Assembly: GCF_002813775.1 (NCBI RefSeq) | Contig: NZ_CP020371.1 | Coordinates: forward strand, 352,865-416,864 | Reading direction: 5' to 3' | From: Candidatus Thiodictyon syntrophicum | GTDB taxonomy: Bacteria; Pseudomonadota; Gammaproteobacteria; Chromatiales; Chromatiaceae | DNA: 64,000 nt | Shown: piece by piece, positions 60,221 through 64,000 of the stretch | Layout of the letters: the number at the start of each line of letters is the position of its first letter | How positions within the stretch are numbered: position 1 is the first letter of the stretch | The notes under the pieces: model-generated | Databases searched by the model: none | Seen by the model: only the letters and a program-made list of their open reading frames with translations | What the model was told of the DNA's origin: nothing | Translations under genes and position numbers: made by a program

Positions 60221-61383
60221 GGCACTGGTTCAGTTTAATTCCTGTTTACAAGACATTGAAATATATGTAATATATCTAGTTCGGCGCGGGTTTCCGTCAC
60301 TTTTTGAATAAGTGAGAACTTCTTGAACGGACAATGGACATGCCCTCATTGCAATTCACAGAATTGTCGGCATCACAAGACGTATCAAACCGGTCATAAC
60401 GGTACGCGTTTGCTGTGGCGATGTCAAAGTTGCAATAGGCTCTTTTCCGAGACCAAAGCCACCCTTATCGAGGGGCTCAGGAAACCGACCAGCTTCATCA
60501 TTCAAGTGCTCAAAACGCGCACTGAGGGGATCGGCTTGAACGCCGCCTGCCGGGCCTTCGCGATTGCGAAGAATACGTTGCTCCTATGGGAGCGTCGCCT
60601 GGCCGATTGCAAGGATGTGCTGGTCATATATGCCCTGACGCACACCTTTATTGAGCAACTGATCGAAGGTGATGAGCTTTATACGAAAGTGAATAGGAAT
60701 GTCCCCCCGGAGGATTGTGAAGGCTGGACGATCGTACTGATGGAAAGGGCAAGTCGATTTATCTGGGCGCTTCAGTGCGGGAAAAAGGATCGCAGCCTAT
60801 TTTCATATGCCATACAAATACTTAGAGATGTCATCCTGCGTACTGGCGATGTCACTCTAGTCACCGACGGGGAACGTCGGTATGGCAATCTCCTGTTTGA
60901 AATTTGCCACGAAGTATTGCGAACCGGAAAACGCGGCCGCCCACCGAAAGTGCTTCGTCGCGGTGTGAAGGTGCGCCTTAAGAATAAAGGGAAAGGAACT
61001 GATAGAACGGGGCACTCGCGTCCCAAATACGAAACCCCTCATCCGGAGCATCCAGAAACCGATCAAGATGTGACGCCAGCCGATATTCATGCTAATCATT
61101 TGGAAGCATCGAACGCTTCATTTCGGCGAAAGAATTCTGCTTATCGCCGCCGAACGAATACGTACGCGAAGAGCATTTCTGGTTTGCAAAGAACATTGGA
61201 TATGTTGTGGATTGTCCATAACTTTATTCGCAGCCACTTCACGACAAAACAGGTTCCTGCGGTGGCTCTGGGGATTCTCCAGCAGGGACTCTCGTGGGAT
61301 GAGGTCCTTAGAGTTCGACAGCCCAGGTTATAAAAATACTACAAAAACATAAGGATAAGGAAGAACCAAACTGAACCAGTGCC
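60221..61383 (+). mobile_element. IS1-family insertion sequence
   Basis: 1163 bp. Terminal repeats GGCACTGGTTCAGTTTAATT (left) and, inward from the right, GGCACTGGTTCAGTTTGGTT. A perfect 8-bp direct repeat, ACCGCAGC, flanks it at 60213-60220 and 61384-61391. One transposase gene inside. It looks intact and recent. Confidence 0.88.
60323..61333 (+). CDS. IS1-family transposase
   Basis: 336 residues from a TTG at 60323. A zinc ribbon (CPHCNSQNCRHHKTYQTGH...RCQSCNRLFSE) opens the protein as in InsA-type regions, followed by a DDE core: EGDELYTKV, VTDGERRYGNLL and NHLEASNASFRRKNSAYRRR with HNFIRSHF. The single long frame differs from the two-frame arrangement of classic IS1. Slightly lower GC than the surrounding DNA. 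Confidence 0.88.
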   Translation: MNGQWTCPHCNSQNCRHHKTYQTGHNGTRLLWRCQSCNRLFSETKATLIEGLRKPTSFIIQVLKTRTEGIGLNAACRAFAIAKNTLLLWERRLADCKDVLVIYALTHTFIEQLIEGDELYTKVNRNVPPEDCEGWTIVLMERASRFIWALQCGKKDRSLFSYAIQILRDVILRTGDVTLVTDGERRYGNLLFEICHEVLRTGKRGRPPKVLRRGVKVRLKNKGKGTDRTGHSRPKYETPHPEHPETDQDVTPADIHANHLEASNASFRRKNSAYRRRTNTYAKSISGLQRTLDMLWIVHNFIRSHFTTKQVPAVALGILQQGLSWDEVLRVRQPRL

Positions 61384-61391
61384 ACCGCAGC

Positions 61392-61621
61392 AGACCTGAT
61401 CATTAACCCCTGCCGCCGAGTTGTTCAGGCTCTCGTGGGCCGCGGGGGCTCACTATCTGCGGTAGTGAGTGGCCTATCGCTGGGAACCAAGCCCCAGAAC
61501 AGCGCCTCAGGATCTAGTGCGTCCCGTCTTGAAGCAACGTTTCGGAGGATATTTTATGAAAAATAAAACACGAAGTTTTTATTTAAAAATTAGATAGTTA
61601 CAGAGCTTTTTCGGCCAGTGG
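61392..61621. other. Intergenic region downstream of the partition operon
   Basis: 230 bp with no convincing gene. GGAGGATATTTT followed by ATG gives only a 13-codon frame (61556), AT-rich, with no support. Confidence 0.35.
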
Positions 61622-61981
61622 TCAAGTTGACCGCTGAAGCCTCCCGCGGATGGCCGCACGCAGAATCTGTGACTGAACCCCCTCAGCCAAGGGGTCTTGT
61701 TTACGGATACGCGCCACCATCTGCTCCAACAAGTCACTGTCGCCGGGACCAAGTATGACCTGATCCGAGCACTCCGGCACAAACGCACTCTCTCCATGCC
61801 CCACTGTCGTAAGACAGGGGTCATCCGCATTCAACGCTTCCAATGCCTCCCTCACCCACCGGCTCTTGCCCTTACCCCCGTACGCTTTCGCCGCATTCCG
61901 CAAGGACTCACGCATGGCACTGGTCATTCGCACGGTCGTCTTCAAAAACGTTGCTCCATCTCGGCGAGAAATGCCTTCCAT
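61622..61981 (-). CDS. Ribbon-helix-helix-like protein of the par operon
   Basis: 119 residues, starting 40 bp inside the parB end. FLKTTVRMTSAMRESLRNAAKAYGGKGKSRWVREALEAL looks like a ribbon-helix-helix DNA-binding domain; the rest is acidic and contains DSDLLEQMVARIRKQDPL. As the third gene of a parA-parB operon it may regulate copy number or partition. No family was confirmed. Confidence 0.65.
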   Translation of the reverse strand: MEGISRRDGATFLKTTVRMTSAMRESLRNAAKAYGGKGKSRWVREALEALNADDPCLTTVGHGESAFVPECSDQVILGPGDSDLLEQMVARIRKQDPLAEGVQSQILRAAIRGRLQRST

Positions 61982-62922
61982 GCCTTTCCTACCGCTCGAT
62001 AATCAGACCATTCCAGCTGCGGGAGCCGCTCCTCACCCAGCACGATCTGCATAATCTCTCGAACGACTCCCACATTCGTTGTCGCACCAAGCGTCACCTT
62101 CATCATGGGACGTCCGCGCATCCGCTCCGCAGGCGGATTACGCATCTTCTCTGCCTCCGCGACCGCTCGCTCCCAGTTCAAGCCCTTCGCAAGCAGCGAC
62201 AGGACCACCCCGCGTTGCACGTCATCTCGGATGGCAGACGCCGAAGCCGCAACCAACAAGTCTCGAATGATCCCAGCCAAGACCGCTTCGCGAACATCTT
62301 CTGGTCCACGCGCCACCTGCAGATATCGCCGCGCGCTCCGCTCAGCAATCCCCACGAGGCTCGCCAATCGTTCGCCGGTCGTATCCCCTTCTTCTGCAAG
62401 TTCTTCAAGAACGCCCAAGACGTTCCGTAACCGTCCCGCCAGGTCGAGATCATCGCGATGAAGATTTTCGACAAGTTGCAACGTACGCACACGCGCTGGT
62501 CTTTGATCTGATATCCACGCCGGGATGTTCTTGATCTCCGCCAAACGAGCCGCCCAATAACGACGCTCTCCATAAGCAATCCGATACAGATTCCCGTGTC
62601 GGAACACCCGGATCGGCTGGAGAACGCCACTCTCCAGCATGGAATCAGCCAGATCCCGAAGACGCAACAGCACCTTGATTCGCGCCGACTGAGATTCCGA
62701 AACCCTTGCCGCGGCCACCGCCACCGGGTCCAAGAGCCATCCAAACTCGTCTTCGGTAATGCGCAATTGCCTGGGGTTATCACTATCAGGTTCGATCCTC
62801 TCCACCTCCAAGGCATCCACATGCATAACCCCAGCCTCGACATTGCCCCGTCGTACTGTCTCGCTGATCGCATCAGTGATCGCAGACCCACCGAATCGGA
62901 AGCGCTTGGGAGGGGTAGTCAT
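61942..62922 (-). CDS. parB: ParB-type partition protein
   Basis: 326 residues. The ParB/RepB/Spo0J-type domain includes IEPDSDNPRQLRI, GVLQPIRVFRHGNLYRIAYGERRYWAARLAEIKNIPAWI and RTLQLVENLHRDDLDLAGRLRNVL, followed by a helix-turn-helix (TGERLASLVGIAERSARRYLQVARG). It starts inside the parA end with a 4-bp ATGA overlap, so translation is coupled. The sequence is closer to plasmid or integrative-element ParB proteins than to the chromosomal one. Confidence 0.88.
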   Translation of the reverse strand: MTTPPKRFRFGGSAITDAISETVRRGNVEAGVMHVDALEVERIEPDSDNPRQLRITEDEFGWLLDPVAVAAARVSESQSARIKVLLRLRDLADSMLESGVLQPIRVFRHGNLYRIAYGERRYWAARLAEIKNIPAWISDQRPARVRTLQLVENLHRDDLDLAGRLRNVLGVLEELAEEGDTTGERLASLVGIAERSARRYLQVARGPEDVREAVLAGIIRDLLVAASASAIRDDVQRGVVLSLLAKGLNWERAVAEAEKMRNPPAERMRGRPMMKVTLGATTNVGVVREIMQIVLGEERLPQLEWSDYRAVGKAWKAFLAEMEQRF

Positions 62923-63803
62923 AGTCCAGCCCCCCCTTCACTTAGCGATCTTGCGACGTACTCGCACATCGCGATCGCCTCCAAGCGCGCGGGATCCTTT
63001 TCCGCTAAATCGAATACGCTCTTGGGTCGCGCCTGGGCATGGTCGGACTCTGCAAATGCAATTCGCTGGTGGAGGATGACCGGAGACAGCAGGCTCGCAA
63101 CGGCCGTGTCTTTGCGAAGCGAATCCAGTAGACCTTCGTGCAATGCCACCCCCTTTCTGAAGAGGTTCGGCTGGATTGCCGCGATTTTCAACGGTGGTCG
63201 GCTCGTGTCGCGACTATGCATCTCTTGCCTCCAGAGTTGTAACATGCCAAATAACCCTTCAATTGGCTGCGGCTCGAGCGTCGTTGGGATGATCGCGTGA
63301 GTGGCGGCGCGCATCGCGCTGATCGTCAGCGGACCTTTAGCCGGTGCAGTATCAATCAAGGCCAAATCGTAGGCGTCGCGCACCTCTGCGAGGACGAGGA
63401 ACTCGTACAGACGATTGTGGACCTGCTCACGCACATCGCCGACGCGGACAAGTTCAACTTGACGCAGCCGTGGACCATGGCCCGGCAATACCTCTAACCC
63501 TTCAATGCGCGTCGGATAAGGATAGACCTCACCTTGAAAATAGACGTCGGCGCTCGAACTGCGCCCCGACCACCCTCCGTCATCACCCTCTTGAAACAGC
63601 GGATGAAGGGGCGGCAAGACCCCGTCCGGATCCGCCTGGTCATATTCCATCTCCAGGAACCGACGGGAAAGGTTGCACTGAGCGTCCAGATCGATCGCCA
63701 ACACCCGCCGCCCCTTGCGCGAGAAATACTCGGCCAGGACCCGCGTAAGCGTCGTCTTACCTACGCCACCTTTATTCTGCACCACTGCTATCACCTGCAC
63801 CAA
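62919..63803 (-). CDS. parA: ParA-type ATPase
   Basis: 294 residues; the start is TTG 63803 or GTG 63800, after GGGGGTG. The deviant Walker A KGGVGKTT (about 11-18), the Walker A' IDLDAQCNLSRR and the Walker B LALIDTAPAKG are present. ParA ATPases move plasmid or chromosome cargo using ParB. An inverted-repeat operator lies just upstream. The position near IS and anonymous DNA suggests a plasmid-derived or integrative region. Confidence 0.9.
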   Translation of the reverse strand: MVQVIAVVQNKGGVGKTTLTRVLAEYFSRKGRRVLAIDLDAQCNLSRRFLEMEYDQADPDGVLPPLHPLFQEGDDGGWSGRSSSADVYFQGEVYPYPTRIEGLEVLPGHGPRLRQVELVRVGDVREQVHNRLYEFLVLAEVRDAYDLALIDTAPAKGPLTISAMRAATHAIIPTTLEPQPIEGLFGMLQLWRQEMHSRDTSRPPLKIAAIQPNLFRKGVALHEGLLDSLRKDTAVASLLSPVILHQRIAFAESDHAQARPKSVFDLAEKDPARLEAIAMCEYVARSLSEGGAGL

Positions 63804-63813
63804 ACACCCCCAA

Positions 63814-63860
63814 AAAGCAATACCGTAGTGTCTTGAGCTAAAATAACACTGTATTGCTTT
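63814..63860 (-). promoter_or_regulatory. Operator or centromere-like site of parAB
   Basis: Perfect 10-bp inverted repeat AAAGCAATAC (63814-63823) and GTATTGCTTT (63851-63860), with a nested AGTGT / ACACT pair inside. It overlaps the likely parA promoter, so it may be an autorepression site or a parS-like site. Confidence 0.55.
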
Positions 63861-63920
63861 CCCCGCCAGGGTCCTTTATGCTCTCGTCAAGGTACTCGGT
63901 TCGCTTCGTGCGACTATGTC

Positions 63921-64000
63921 ATGAGTTTGCTGGTTTTTCCGCTCGCGGACACCGATGAGACACCTCTGGCGGCATCACCTAACATTGAGGCCCCGCGTAC
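63921..64000 (+). CDS. Possible start of a gene running off the window
   Basis: An ATG opens 26 codons (MSLLVFPLADTDETPLAASP...) with no stop before the window ends. It is divergent from parA, a usual place for a replication or maintenance gene. No ribosome site is evident. Confidence 0.3.
   Translation, partial: MSLLVFPLADTDETPLAASPNIEAPR

Noticed and set aside
1..64000. tRNA or rRNA genes
   Set aside because: None was recognised by eye; a covariance-model scan would be needed to exclude them fully.

Overview
The window is high-GC DNA from a gammaproteobacterium. The gene set fits a purple sulfur bacterium of the Chromatiaceae: a MaoC-phosphotransacetylase / acetate kinase / FabI / DUF3141 cluster, DedA-PAP2-LssY and CHAD proteins, degraded PD-(D/E)XK (Rpn/DUF2887) genes and many dispersed palindromic repeats. 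This placement is an inference from gene content. No rRNA, tRNA or CRISPR array was seen.

Layout. 0-6 kb: the end of a membrane protein, a BrnA antitoxin with a broken BrnT toxin, a STAND-type NTPase with two frameshifts, and a 5'-truncated nuclease. 6-13 kb: PhoX phosphatase, polyphosphate kinase 2, a CE7-type esterase and a DedA-PAP2-LssY membrane fusion. 13-16 kb: an insertion sequence inside a prlF-yhaV toxin-antitoxin locus, next to a miniature copy of the same element inside a degraded VWA-protein gene. 16-25 kb: an AT-rich HNH endonuclease, CorA, a PstS paralogue, pyruvate kinase, and pyruvoyl arginine decarboxylase with agmatinase. 25-32 kb: the acetyl-phosphate/FabI/DUF3141 cluster. 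32-40 kb: small genes, a phytase-like PEP-CTERM protein with phoU, a DUF2887 pseudogene and a HigBA-like module. 40-47 kb: pstSCAB plus a lipoprotein PstS, a Fic-like protein and DUF3422. 47-54 kb: a TraR/DksA zinc finger, CYTH-CHAD, hemolysin III, and a three-gene secreted VWA/solute-binding operon. 54-60 kb: esterases, paralogue debris, and a divergent glycosyltransferase / metallophosphoesterase pair that resembles the Agt/PlcP lipid-remodelling pair. 60-64 kb: an IS1-family element and a parA-parB-RHH partition operon.

The connecting theme is phosphate. PhoX, PPK2, PhoU, PstSCAB, two more PstS proteins, the CHAD protein, the phytase-like protein and the PlcP/Agt-like pair lie in one window. 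Paired 7-bp repeats on an 11-bp period (PhoB-box geometry) are visible before phoX, phoU, pstS, hemolysin III and an esterase; at phoU, hemolysin III and the esterase a -10-like hexamer follows after 9 bp.

The most novel signal is a repeat system. An IS of about 1.9 kb (13387-15302) has 23-bp terminal inverted repeats and an 8-bp target duplication, and removing it restores the yhaV reading frame. The same ends bound short non-coding elements of 120-180 bp, two of them with their own perfect 8-bp duplications. These miniature elements carry interchangeable inner palindromes of at least four kinds, so they look like a modular MITE family mobilised by the IS.
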